DNA from: JBLWXV01 sp048267245 | GTDB lineage: Bacteria; Bdellovibrionota; Bacteriovoracia; Bacteriovoracales; Bacteriovoracaceae | Direction: 5' to 3' | Assembly (NCBI GenBank): GCA_048267245.1 | Contig: JBLWXV010000001.1 | Coordinates: forward strand, 1,364,001 to 1,428,000 | DNA: 64,000 bases | In this document: positions 51,225 to 59,692 of the stretch, in pieces | Numbering within the stretch: position 1 is the stretch's first letter | How the letters are laid out: each line of letters opens with the position of its first letter | Notes under the pieces: generated by a model | What the model was told of the DNA's origin: nothing | The model's database searches: none | Seen by the model: only the letters and a program-made list of their open reading frames with translations | Position numbers and translations under genes: made by a program

Positions 51225-52751
51225 ATGAGTGAAGTTAAAGACATTAACACAACTGCCGTTTTTGAAGCCGTGACACAATCCTTTGCTGTAATTCAATTTA
51301 CACCAGATGGGACTATTCAGAATGCCAATGATCTCTTTCTCGAGGCTATGGGCTACTCGCTAGAGGAAATCGTGGGACAGCATCACAGTATGTTTTGCGA
51401 CGACTCCTTGACTAAGTCTGCAGCTTACAAGCAGTTCTGGGACAAGTTAGGGCGTGGCAATCCACAAGTGGGTGAGTTTAAGCGCGTTAACAAGGCCGGC
51501 GATGAGATTTTCTTGAGTGCAAGTTACTTTCCTTACAAAGGTGATAGTGGAAAGGTCGAAGTTGTTGTGAAAGTCGCCCAAGACATCACTGAGGTTAAAC
51601 GCTTTGCTATGATGAAGCAAATGATCGACCTCGCGCCTATTAATATGATGCTGGCTAACCCAGAGGGTAAGCTTGTGTACATGAACGAGAGCTCAAGAAA
51701 GACACTTAAAACGATTGAGTCTTTCCTCCCAGATAAAGTTGAAAAGCTTGTTGGTCAATCAATTGATATTTTCCATAAGCGTCCTGAGCATCAACGTGGA
51801 ATCATCGCCAATCCGCGCAATCTTCCGCACAAGGCGATCATTCAAGTTGGTCCTGAGAAACTTGACCTTCTCGTGTCGCCGATTACAGATCACGATGGGA
51901 CTTATATCGGCCCAATGGTTTCTTGGGATGTGATTACTGAGAAAGTGAAACTCATTGAAAACCTAACGTCCAGTTCGAACGACCTCGCAGAGGCGGCTCG
52001 CAATCTAATCGATGTTGCCAGTAATATGTCTGCAAGCGCTGAAGAGACAACTGCTCAATCAAATACTGCTGCTTCAGGTAGTGAAGAGGTTGCAGTGGGT
52101 GTCCAAACAGTAGCGACAAATATTGAGGAGATGACGGCATCGATTAAAGAGATTACCAACTCTACAAATCAGTCTTCTAATATCTCTGGTGACGCGATGA
52201 AGGCCACTAATAGTGCCCGCGAGATCATCTTTACCCTAGGTGAATCAAGTGTGGATATCGGAAACGTCATTAAAGTGATTAGTTCAATTGCTCAACAGAC
52301 AAATCTCCTGGCCCTTAACGCTACAATTGAAGCCGCTCGTGCTGGTGAAGCCGGTAAAGGGTTTGCGGTTGTTGCCAATGAAGTAAAAGAACTCGCCAAG
52401 CAAACAGCAACAGCGACTCAAGATATCACTAAGAAAATTGAAAAAATTCAAGGTGACTCTAAGCAAGCAGTTGAGTCAATTCAGTCGGTAAGTGAGATTA
52501 TTGAACAACTCAATAATATTGCTTCTAGCATTGCCGCCTCAGTAGAAGAGCAGGCCGCTAGTACGAACGAAGTTTCCAGAGTTGTTCAAGAGTCGGCCGA
52601 GGCGGTAAGATCAATTAGTGAAAATATTGGCCAAGTTTCTAATGCTGCAGCAATGACTGGTCAGGGTGCTACTCAAACCAAAGAATCAGCCTCGGATCTT
52701 CAGAGAATCTCTGAGAAGCTCATGGGCTACGTTAAGGATCTTGAAGTCTAA
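51225..52751 (+). CDS. Soluble PAS-type methyl-accepting chemotaxis protein
   Basis: The 508-residue receptor has two PAS-like domains (about 8-125 starting VTQSFAVIQFTPDGTIQNANDLFLEAMGY, and about 130-245). The MCP signalling domain carries the hairpin tip LLALNATIEAARAGEAGKGFAVVANEVKELAKQT. No transmembrane segment or HAMP is visible, so it is a cytoplasmic sensor, perhaps of redox or a small ligand through PAS. GGAGATGAG is upstream of ATG 51225. Its stop overlaps the cheB start. Confidence 0.9.
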   Translation: MSEVKDINTTAVFEAVTQSFAVIQFTPDGTIQNANDLFLEAMGYSLEEIVGQHHSMFCDDSLTKSAAYKQFWDKLGRGNPQVGEFKRVNKAGDEIFLSASYFPYKGDSGKVEVVVKVAQDITEVKRFAMMKQMIDLAPINMMLANPEGKLVYMNESSRKTLKTIESFLPDKVEKLVGQSIDIFHKRPEHQRGIIANPRNLPHKAIIQVGPEKLDLLVSPITDHDGTYIGPMVSWDVITEKVKLIENLTSSSNDLAEAARNLIDVASNMSASAEETTAQSNTAASGSEEVAVGVQTVATNIEEMTASIKEITNSTNQSSNISGDAMKATNSAREIIFTLGESSVDIGNVIKVISSIAQQTNLLALNATIEAARAGEAGKGFAVVANEVKELAKQTATATQDITKKIEKIQGDSKQAVESIQSVSEIIEQLNNIASSIAASVEEQAASTNEVSRVVQESAEAVRSISENIGQVSNAAAMTGQGATQTKESASDLQRISEKLMGYVKDLEV

Positions 52752-53824
52752 TGAAAAAAGTCTTAGTTGTTGATGACTCCATTGTGTATCGAAATGCAAT
52801 TACAAAGGCCCTCAAGAGTAATCTTGAGGGTCTTGATATTTTGCAGGCAAAGAATGGCCAAGAGGCTTTTGACCTCATTTCTGGAAGTGGCCAAGAGCTG
52901 TCTCTCGTCATTCTGGATATGGAGATGCCGGTACTTGATGGTGTGGAGACAACTAAGCGCATTCGACAAGTCAATCGCACAATACCCATTGTCGTATTCG
53001 CTGCTCCTACTTTAGTAGGGGCGAAGAAGGCACTCGAGGCCATCGATAGTGGTGCCAACGATTTCGTAAAAAAATTTGATCCAGCAAATGCAGGTTCCGG
53101 CTCTGATGTCTTTAAAGACGAGCTAGTTCCTAAAATTTCTTCTTTCTTAAAAATGAAAAGCCCCGCGCCTGCACTCAAAAGTGTTACCACTCAGCCTGAG
53201 AAGAAAGTTGTCTCAAAGTCCAGCTTGGCAGGAGCCGAACTAAAGCGCGCAATTGAGAAGTGTTCACTTATCTGTATTGGCTCTTCAACTGGCGGGCCAG
53301 ATATCCTTCGCAAGGTCTTTGGTGGTTTGACTCTTCCTTTAAAAGTTCCCGTTTTGATGGTTCAGCACATGCCTCCAATGTTTACCACTCAATTTTCGCT
53401 TATGCTCTCAAAGATTTCTGGTCAGGAAGTTGTTGAGGCGACCCATGGAATGGAAGTAGTGGCCGGCAAATTCTATCTCGCGCCCGGTGACTATCACATG
53501 ACCTATCACAAGAAGCTCTCAGGTGTTCACCTTGAACTCAACCAAGGTGAGAAGGTCTGTAGTGTGCGTCCAGCATTTGATGTTTTGCTGCGCTCACTTA
53601 AGAATTATGAGAAGAACATTCTCTACATCGTAATGACCGGTATGGGAGAAGACGGTGCCAGGGGAATTAAGGAAATTAAGAAAACTGGTGATGTCGTTCT
53701 CATTCAAGATAAAGAAAGTGCGGTCGTCTGGGGGATGCCTGGAGCAGTCGCAGATCTAGGTCTTCAGGATGCGACTTTGCCGGGTATCGAAATGTCTCAA
53801 ATGATTAATTATCTCAAAAAGTAA
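52751..53824 (+). CDS. cheB: Chemotaxis methylesterase CheB
   Basis: The 357-residue protein has an N-terminal receiver (VLVVDDSIVYRN, VILDMEMPVLDG with the phospho-Asp) and a methylesterase domain with the triad Ser in CIGSSTGGPDIL, His in VQHMPPMFTTQFS, and Asp in MTGMGEDGARG. It removes methyl groups from the receptor (and has deamidase activity in relatives). It begins in a TAATG overlap with the receptor gene. Confidence 0.93.
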   Translation: MKKVLVVDDSIVYRNAITKALKSNLEGLDILQAKNGQEAFDLISGSGQELSLVILDMEMPVLDGVETTKRIRQVNRTIPIVVFAAPTLVGAKKALEAIDSGANDFVKKFDPANAGSGSDVFKDELVPKISSFLKMKSPAPALKSVTTQPEKKVVSKSSLAGAELKRAIEKCSLICIGSSTGGPDILRKVFGGLTLPLKVPVLMVQHMPPMFTTQFSLMLSKISGQEVVEATHGMEVVAGKFYLAPGDYHMTYHKKLSGVHLELNQGEKVCSVRPAFDVLLRSLKNYEKNILYIVMTGMGEDGARGIKEIKKTGDVVLIQDKESAVVWGMPGAVADLGLQDATLPGIEMSQMINYLKK

Positions 53825-53836
53825 GTTAGGTGAGTG

Positions 53837-54385
53837 ATGAGTTTTTTAAATTTCTTAAAAGGTAAGGGCGTCTCGGCAAATGTAATTGTTGAAGCGGCCA
53901 TTTGGCAGCAAGAAAATTCTAAGAGTCTTCTCTCGCATTTAAAGTCTCACCCTCATATTACAGGAGAGATGATTTTCTCACTCTTAGATGAGTCCAGTGA
54001 CACTGGTCTTAGTATGGAGCAAGTTCAAAGAGAGAAGAGTTATATACCAACACAGTACTATGCCGAGTGTTTAGAAGATTATGAACGCTCACTAGACTCC
54101 ATCGCCAGCTTCTTAGTAGAGAAGGGGCATATAAGACTCGAAGAGTATGAGGCTGCCCTGCTTGAATATATGGCCAGTAATGGCCCTCATCGCAATCAGG
54201 CGGCTAAGGTCGCAACTTCTCCTGCTGTGGCGGCCACTACTCCAGAAGCACCCGGCCAGCCTAGTGAAGGCGATGACTCAGACATGATTAGTGATGCCGC
54301 CTTGGAGTCCCTGAGAGAGCTTATCGGAAGTGGTGGACTCGATGAGTCCACTATTGCAGAGCTTGAGTCTTCCAAAAAAAAGTAA
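53837..54385 (+). CDS. Unknown chemosensory-cluster protein, zero-frame product
   Basis: The 182-residue zero-frame product is helical and acidic in parts (IRLEEYEAALLEYMASNG), with an Ala/Pro/Ser linker near 130-150 and an acidic ending DESTIAELESSKKK. AGGTGAG lies upstream of ATG 53837. No family recognised, although the two Leu-rich helical repeats recall GspE/MshE N-terminal units. The reading frame stops at AAG-TAA directly after an A8 tract, and the -1 frame remains open for 114 more codons of protein-like sequence. A longer fused form may be the functional product. Confidence 0.65.
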   Translation: MSFLNFLKGKGVSANVIVEAAIWQQENSKSLLSHLKSHPHITGEMIFSLLDESSDTGLSMEQVQREKSYIPTQYYAECLEDYERSLDSIASFLVEKGHIRLEEYEAALLEYMASNGPHRNQAAKVATSPAVAATTPEAPGQPSEGDDSDMISDAALESLRELIGSGGLDESTIAELESSKKK

Positions 54386-54440
54386 CTTCCTCCACCGCTA
54401 CGACTCTGAAAGAAACCCCTGAAGAGTCGCCGAGTGGAGG
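54376..54440 (+). promoter_or_regulatory. Candidate programmed -1 frameshift signal
   Basis: The heptamer A-AAA-AAG (54376-54382), in the correct phase, is followed by the zero-frame TAA. After a 6-nt spacer there is a stem-loop: CCTCCAC (54389-54395) with GTGGAGG (54434-54440), plus an upper 7-bp stem CGACTCT (54401-54407) with AGAGTCG (54423-54429). This is the geometry of E. coli dnaX-type frameshift sites. An indel in a homopolymer is the alternative. Confidence 0.6.
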
Positions 54441-54726
54441 TGTTTCAAATTCACTTTGGAGGGAGGCAAAAGAAGAGTTAAAAACTCTCTTAAAGCGCGC
54501 CCATTTGGCACCGGATGCCCTCAGTGCTCACGATTTGGAGAATTTAATTTCGATCCTTAGGGAGATTGATAGCACACTTAGTAGGCGCTCAGGCTTGACG
54601 CTTTGGAAGCTCGAAATTGACAATATTCAGTCAACACTGACCGAGAATTCAGACACTGCGTTTACAATCTTAACTAAGCTTAAGGAGATGCTCCTTGAGC
54701 AGCTTAAATATGCTCAGAGTGAGTAA
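54379..54726 (+). CDS. -1 frame extension of the 53837 gene
   Basis: From the A8 tract the -1 frame reads a Thr/Ser/Pro linker (VTSSTATTLKETPEESPSGG). A charged helical domain then runs to TAA at 54726 (LWREAKEELKTLLKRAHLAP, DLENLISILREIDSTLSRRS, LTKLKEMLLEQLKYAQSE). It has no good start codon of its own: the first is TTG 54505 without a ribosome site. With slippage the whole protein is 296 residues. Its composition matches the preceding domain, supporting one split gene. Confidence 0.55.
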   Translation, partial: KVTSSTATTLKETPEESPSGGVSNSLWREAKEELKTLLKRAHLAPDALSAHDLENLISILREIDSTLSRRSGLTLWKLEIDNIQSTLTENSDTAFTILTKLKEMLLEQLKYAQSE

Positions 54727-54830
54727 AAATTAGAATATAAATCTCCTTTTTATGAGTCTTATTATCTAAATCTCTTCTCCCAAAGATCCGATAAACATTA
54801 TGTAAGTTGGCCCTCAATCAAGGTGAAATA

Positions 54831-55658
54831 ATGTTTAAACGTGATACCTATGTCTTCATTTCTGACCTCATTTTTAAAAGCACAGGCATGGTTTATGAAG
54901 AAAAGGAATTCTATCGCCTTGATTCTAGAATCAATCAAATTTTAAAAAAGTTTGAAATCAAGAGTGAAGAAGTGCTGCTTCAAAAATTAAAAGACGCCAC
55001 TCAGGCCAAGCTTCGCGCTGAGCTTGTGGATGCGGCCACTAATAACGAAACTTATTTTTTTCGCGATGAAAAGCCATTCACAACTTTGTGCAAGGATATT
55101 ATTCCTATGATTCGCGCAAAGAGTGGAGGCAAAATTTCAATTTGGAGTGCTGGTTGCAGCACAGGTCAAGAGCCCTATAGTTTGGCGATGATTCTTAACG
55201 AAAATTTTCCAGAAATAGATTTTTCAATTGATGCCACAGATGTGAGCGACTCTGCTTTGGCAAAGGCCAAAGCCGGGGTTTACTCGAAACTAGAACTCTC
55301 TCGCGGTATTGATCAAAATAGAGTTTCTCGTCACTTTAAAACTTTAAATGATCACGAGTGGCAAATTAGTGAGAAGCTAAAGTCGAAGGTAAGTTTTTCA
55401 AAATTTAATCTTCTCTCCGATGTCTATAAGAAGGGTCATTACGATATCATTTTTTGTCGCAACGTATTGATCTATCAAAACTTTGATAATCGCCAGGCGA
55501 TCATTAAGAAACTCGGCGAAACACTCAAAGGCCATGGACTCCTTCTTCTTGGTAGTGGAGAGAGTATTATTGGAATGGACGTTGGTCTAAAAATGAAAAT
55601 GCTCAATTCAACGATGGTTTTTGAGAAGTTTGTGATGCCTCTCAAGAAAAGTGCGTAA
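54831..55658 (+). CDS. cheR: Chemotaxis receptor methyltransferase CheR
   Basis: The 275-residue protein has the CheR N-terminal helical domain and the SAM-binding domain: TNNETYFFRDEKPF, ISIWSAGCSTGQEPYSLAMIL, and YDIIFCRNVLIYQNFDNRQ. It methylates receptor glutamates, opposing CheB. AAGGTGA precedes ATG 54831; a TTG at 54807 is in frame upstream. It is separated from the frameshift gene by 104 bp and followed 14 bp later by the second cheA. Confidence 0.92.
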   Translation: MFKRDTYVFISDLIFKSTGMVYEEKEFYRLDSRINQILKKFEIKSEEVLLQKLKDATQAKLRAELVDAATNNETYFFRDEKPFTTLCKDIIPMIRAKSGGKISIWSAGCSTGQEPYSLAMILNENFPEIDFSIDATDVSDSALAKAKAGVYSKLELSRGIDQNRVSRHFKTLNDHEWQISEKLKSKVSFSKFNLLSDVYKKGHYDIIFCRNVLIYQNFDNRQAIIKKLGETLKGHGLLLLGSGESIIGMDVGLKMKMLNSTMVFEKFVMPLKKSA

Positions 55659-55672
55659 GATAGGAATAAGAT

Positions 55673-58309
55673 ATGGAGAACTTTTACGCCTTAATACTTT
55701 GCCAAGAGGGTACGAAAACTCAGGCTTGCCCTGAGGTCTTAAAAGTTCTCAAGTCTACAAAAGTTAAAATTAAAGAATTCAAAACTCTAACTGAGCTTGA
55801 ACCCTTTCTCGCTATCAATCATAAGTTAACACTACTGGTTTACATCTCTGGTGATGGCCCAGGACTTGGAGCAGCTCAAGGGTTTGTTGACAATTTTAAC
55901 TACACCCTACCACTTCTAGTCGTTGCCCAGGCTCCATCAGAAGAAGTATCTCCCGCTGAGTATATTTCACCTTCAACTTCCCAAACAGATGTAGCCAAGA
56001 GAGCTATAATTCGTCTTGAAGAGCATAGAGAGTTCATTGATGACGAATATGAAATGACAAAAGGATTTCTTGAAGAAACCTATCCCATGTTGGAAGAAAT
56101 CGAAGAGATCATCCTCTCGATGGAAGAGCCGGTAGATCACTCCGAAGCGTTAAATAGCTACTTTAGACTACTACATACTATTAAAGGAACCTCTGCCTGT
56201 ATTGGCTATACTAAGCTTGGGGCGATTGCCCATGAGTATGAGTCGTATATCTCAGAGATTATGCATAAGCGCGTGCCTATTTGTTCAGCTTCAATCTCTG
56301 TCTTACTCAATGGCTTTGATCATTTAAAGGCGGTAGTGAGTGCCGTTGCGCAAAGTCACTCAGACGAGAGTGCTGGGGTAGAGGAGAGGATTGAGGCCTT
56401 TAAAGCAAAGGCAAATGAACCAATTGATCAAAGTGAGGCTTCTACCCAGGCACAAAAGCCAAATGACGAGATTGTTAAAGAGATTCTTGGTGAGGATCTC
56501 AAAGCGTCTGCAGAGCAGAGCAAGGACAAAGAAAAAGATAAGGAAAGTGATCGCCTTTCTGTCTCCATGGCCCAGCTGGATCAATTCTCCGAAATGTCTG
56601 GGGAGTTGACTGTTATTCGCGGGGCCATCTCTAAAACAGTATCCTCTCTTGAAGGGAAGTACCGTGGTGACTCTGAGTTTGAGCTGCTAAAAGAAATGCT
56701 AGGCTCAATGTATAAAGTCTCTTCTCAAATTCAACAGCAGATCGTCGATATCAGAAAGGTTCCAGTCGCCAACGTTTTAAGGCCCTATAAAAGACTGGTC
56801 AGAGATCTTTCTAAGAGCTTGGGAAAGAAAATTGTCTTTGAAACTGAAGGCGATGACGTCTATATAGACAATATTGTGGCCAGGGTTTGGTCGAATGCCT
56901 TAGTTCATATTTTAAGAAATAGCATTGATCACGGTATTGAAACTCCTGAGGAGCGTGTTGCAAGCGGGAAGACTGAATCCGCTAGTATTCTACTCAAAGC
57001 TTATGAGCAGGATGATTGTTACTTTATTGAAGTAACTGATGATGGCCGCGGACTTAATAGACAGAAAATTGGTGCCAGGGCCATTCAAAACGGCATCTAT
57101 GATGAGAAAACTCTCGAGTCGATGAGCGATAAGCAAGTTCATGATCTTATCTTTCACCCAGGATTTTCAACTGCTGAAAAAGTGACAGATGTCTCCGGTC
57201 GGGGTGTGGGCCTAGATATGGTTAAGACGTCGGTCATTGAGATTGGCGGTCTTATCGATATTAACTCGCGTCTTGGACGTGGAGTGACATTCAAAATTAA
57301 AATTCCGGTACCTCGTTCGGTAATGATTATGAATGCTCTAATGGTTGAGGCCAGCGGAAGTATCTTCTTAGCATCAATGGATGAAGTTGTTGAAGTCATT
57401 TGTATCGATATGGACACTGACTCCCATCAGATTTCAACTTTAAATGAAGTAAAAGCACTACGCCACCACAATGAAATCTATCCTATCCTCTCTCTGGCAA
57501 ATATTTTTAAGGGAGACAGAGGACCGGTTCAGTTGCAAGGTGAGCTCTCATTTATGATTCTTCGCGCTCTCGATCGAGAGTACGCAGTGCTCGTGGATGA
57601 GATTCTTGGTTTTGAAGAGATTGTTGTAAGAAAGCTCGAGTATGGGGCCAATGACTGCGGGCTCTTCATTGGAGCTTCTCTCGTAGGCAATGGCCAACCA
57701 GCTTTGATTCTTAGTAGCGAAGGTATTGCTAAGGATGCTGAGCTTGCCTGCCGCTCAGTGAGCGCGAGTGATGTCGTGCAGGTTGCCACAGTCGACGAAT
57801 TATCTTTTCTCTCTTTTAATTGCTTTAGTGAAGAGGCCTTTGCTTTGCCACTTGATCAGGTGATACGTGTAGAGAAAATCGAAGCACATCGCTTTGACCT
57901 CAGTGCAAGCGGACCTTTGCTCTATTATAGAGATAAAATCACCAAGGTATTCCTTCCAGAATTCAACTTTGACTATAAGCAATTTTGTAGTGAGGTTTCT
58001 GTTCGTGGAGAGTCTGGTCACTTTGATTTAGTTATCTTCTCTCGATCGGGAAGAACTCACGCTCTAGTTGTAAGTGAAATTCTAGATATCGTAACGACAG
58101 ATCAAAAGGACTATGAACTCACAAGTCTCGCCGAGCATCTTTGGGGGACATTCTACTGTGATGATCAAACCATTCAAGTCCTTAACCTCGACGCTCTCGT
58201 TGGCGAAGCCAAGCCAAAGACTAAGGTGAGTGCGCAAGATCAAGATGGGCAAGAAGAGGATGAAGGCCTGATCTTTAGACTCCCTGAGACTCTTAAATCG
58301 GCCGCCTAG
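55673..58309 (+). CDS. cheA: Second CheA-type histidine kinase with degenerate receiver-like N-terminus
   Basis: The 878-residue kinase has an alpha/beta domain at 1-115 that looks receiver-like but lacks the acidic pair and Lys. An Hpt (His in FRLLHTIKGTSA, near 168), a Lys/Glu linker and a dimerisation domain follow. The HATPase has ILRNSIDHGIETPE, DDGRGLNRQ and SGRGVGLDMV, and two CheW-like modules come next (about 555-700 and 705-860). It has no C-terminal receiver, unlike the 48008 kinase. Two different CheA proteins in one run suggest a two-kinase array or cross-phosphorylation. Confidence 0.88.
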   Translation: MENFYALILCQEGTKTQACPEVLKVLKSTKVKIKEFKTLTELEPFLAINHKLTLLVYISGDGPGLGAAQGFVDNFNYTLPLLVVAQAPSEEVSPAEYISPSTSQTDVAKRAIIRLEEHREFIDDEYEMTKGFLEETYPMLEEIEEIILSMEEPVDHSEALNSYFRLLHTIKGTSACIGYTKLGAIAHEYESYISEIMHKRVPICSASISVLLNGFDHLKAVVSAVAQSHSDESAGVEERIEAFKAKANEPIDQSEASTQAQKPNDEIVKEILGEDLKASAEQSKDKEKDKESDRLSVSMAQLDQFSEMSGELTVIRGAISKTVSSLEGKYRGDSEFELLKEMLGSMYKVSSQIQQQIVDIRKVPVANVLRPYKRLVRDLSKSLGKKIVFETEGDDVYIDNIVARVWSNALVHILRNSIDHGIETPEERVASGKTESASILLKAYEQDDCYFIEVTDDGRGLNRQKIGARAIQNGIYDEKTLESMSDKQVHDLIFHPGFSTAEKVTDVSGRGVGLDMVKTSVIEIGGLIDINSRLGRGVTFKIKIPVPRSVMIMNALMVEASGSIFLASMDEVVEVICIDMDTDSHQISTLNEVKALRHHNEIYPILSLANIFKGDRGPVQLQGELSFMILRALDREYAVLVDEILGFEEIVVRKLEYGANDCGLFIGASLVGNGQPALILSSEGIAKDAELACRSVSASDVVQVATVDELSFLSFNCFSEEAFALPLDQVIRVEKIEAHRFDLSASGPLLYYRDKITKVFLPEFNFDYKQFCSEVSVRGESGHFDLVIFSRSGRTHALVVSEILDIVTTDQKDYELTSLAEHLWGTFYCDDQTIQVLNLDALVGEAKPKTKVSAQDQDGQEEDEGLIFRLPETLKSAA

Positions 58310-58327
58310 ATCCAACGGCTCAACGCC

Positions 58328-58365
58328 TAAGCCTGAGCACAGTTACAAACTGTTGTCCAGGCTTA
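58328..58365. terminator. Hairpin between cheA and a convergent gene
   Basis: TAAGCCTG (58328-58335) pairs with CAGGCTTA (58358-58365), and inside it ACAGTT (58339-58344) pairs with AACTGT (58348-58353). The structure lies between convergent stops at 58309 and 58387. No U-run follows, so it is a structural boundary more than a proven terminator. Confidence 0.5.
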
Positions 58366-58386
58366 TAGGGGAATCCCTCGGCTACT

Positions 58387-58875
58387 CTAGAGCTTCCACT
58401 GATATTCTATAAGTGCATTCCCGCCAATATCCTCACACTCACTTGAGAGCTCAGCAAGAAAGAGCATCGAAATGTAGGCATTAAATTTGATGGCGTATTT
58501 AAATCCTGGGGCCATCACCTTATCAAGCTCAACTTTTAGATCTTGGCAAAGAGCTGAATTTGTAATGTAGGAAGCTTGAAATCTCAGTTGCTTCTCACCT
58601 TTTTGTCTGGAGTAGTCAGCGCTATAAAAGCACTGGCCGTCTTCTGATTCAATATCGATGACTGCTCTTCTTGTGTTTTTGGCGATGCCAAGCTTTGTGA
58701 ACTTCACCTGGAGTTTTTCAATCTCGGCCGGTGCATTAGCTTGGTCGCGAAAACTCTTACAGGCAAAATTGGTAAACTCTGTCACAAATGTCATGTCACT
58801 AGCACTTGGTGCAACTTGGGCGAAGGTATGAGTGGCAAAGAGTGCGATAGCAAGCATCAGCGAGTAGGGGGTCAT
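58387..58875 (-). CDS. Secreted hypothetical protein
   Basis: The 162-residue product has a signal peptide (MTPYSLMLAIALFATHTFAQ) and four cysteines (FACKSF, GQCFYSA, ALCQDL, SECEDIG) that may pair. GGAGA is upstream of the ATG. The mature part is predicted mixed alpha/beta. It is not part of a recognisable operon and no family is recognised. Confidence 0.62.
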   Translation of the reverse strand: MTPYSLMLAIALFATHTFAQVAPSASDMTFVTEFTNFACKSFRDQANAPAEIEKLQVKFTKLGIAKNTRRAVIDIESEDGQCFYSADYSRQKGEKQLRFQASYITNSALCQDLKVELDKVMAPGFKYAIKFNAYISMLFLAELSSECEDIGGNALIEYQWKL

Positions 58876-59055
58876 AGAGTCTCCAGTGAGTTAGTTTGAA
58901 TGCTCAAACTTTTAAATCCCTCAGAGCAAGCTGTAAAGGGAGGGGAATGTTTAAAGTTTAGTCATGTAAAAATCACCTCACTTTTTGTGTTTGCCCCCCG
59001 CGAGCGGCCAAGCTTTGTTAGCCTTCACCCAACCACAATTCATCAAGGATATATC

Positions 59056-59547
59056 ATGTTGAGAAAGACCATTTTTCTAGCAGTTCTCTTTTCTGGCATT
59101 TCGACTATGAGCGCTCAAGCCGCGGTTGTGAGCAATCAAGAGTGTATTGAGGCCTACCGTAGTGGATATCTCGATCTCAGGGATAGCGTTGAAGACTTTA
59201 ACGATGAACACCTCTCAAAGTGGGAATTCAGTGCAGAAGTAGCCGCTATCTCTACCGAAGTAGGCGCACTTAGAGTGGCCTGTAGTGCTTTTGAGAGTCC
59301 AGATGTTAAAAAGTGTGTGGAGGACTATAAAGAACTCTACAAGGATCTCAGAGAGCGCATCAATCTCCCGGCCGTGATGTCTGGAAATCAAACTGAAGTT
59401 ACTTACGCTGCCGATTCACGCAACGTCAGAGGCAATATTGAAGATGATGGAAATGCAGTAAGCCGCTTCTTTAGAAATATGAGAAATAGAGGGACAGACA
59501 TTGCCCAACAGACAAGCCTCTCGATCATTGATCGCAGATGTCGCTAG
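59056..59547 (+). CDS. Secreted hypothetical protein
   Basis: With ATG 59056 (AAGGA upstream) the 163-residue protein has a signal peptide (RKTIFLAVLFSGISTMSAQA). A helical Cys-containing mature domain follows (QECIEAYRSGYLDLRDSVEDFNDEHLSKWEF; KKCVEDYKELYKDLRERI). Two similar C-x(1-2)-A/D-Y-x-(S/E)-x-Y-x-D-L-R units suggest an internal repeat. An upstream in-frame start at 58900 is not needed and would hide the signal peptide. Confidence 0.65.
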   Translation: MLRKTIFLAVLFSGISTMSAQAAVVSNQECIEAYRSGYLDLRDSVEDFNDEHLSKWEFSAEVAAISTEVGALRVACSAFESPDVKKCVEDYKELYKDLRERINLPAVMSGNQTEVTYAADSRNVRGNIEDDGNAVSRFFRNMRNRGTDIAQQTSLSIIDRRCR

Positions 59548-59692
59548 TCTTCTTATTTAATGGACTCATTTAATTGACTACTTTGGGCCAAGTTACTGAT
59601 AGCTAGTGCTTGGCCAACTCTCTTCTAGCGCAGCTTGATCTCAAACCAATAGCGTCTATCATAGTCTAGTAAAATTTTATCTAGGACCAGCA

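Noticed and set aside
52732..53190. Long minus-strand ORF opposite cheB
   Set aside because: Antisense shadow of the strongly coding receiver domain; no ribosome site or family match.
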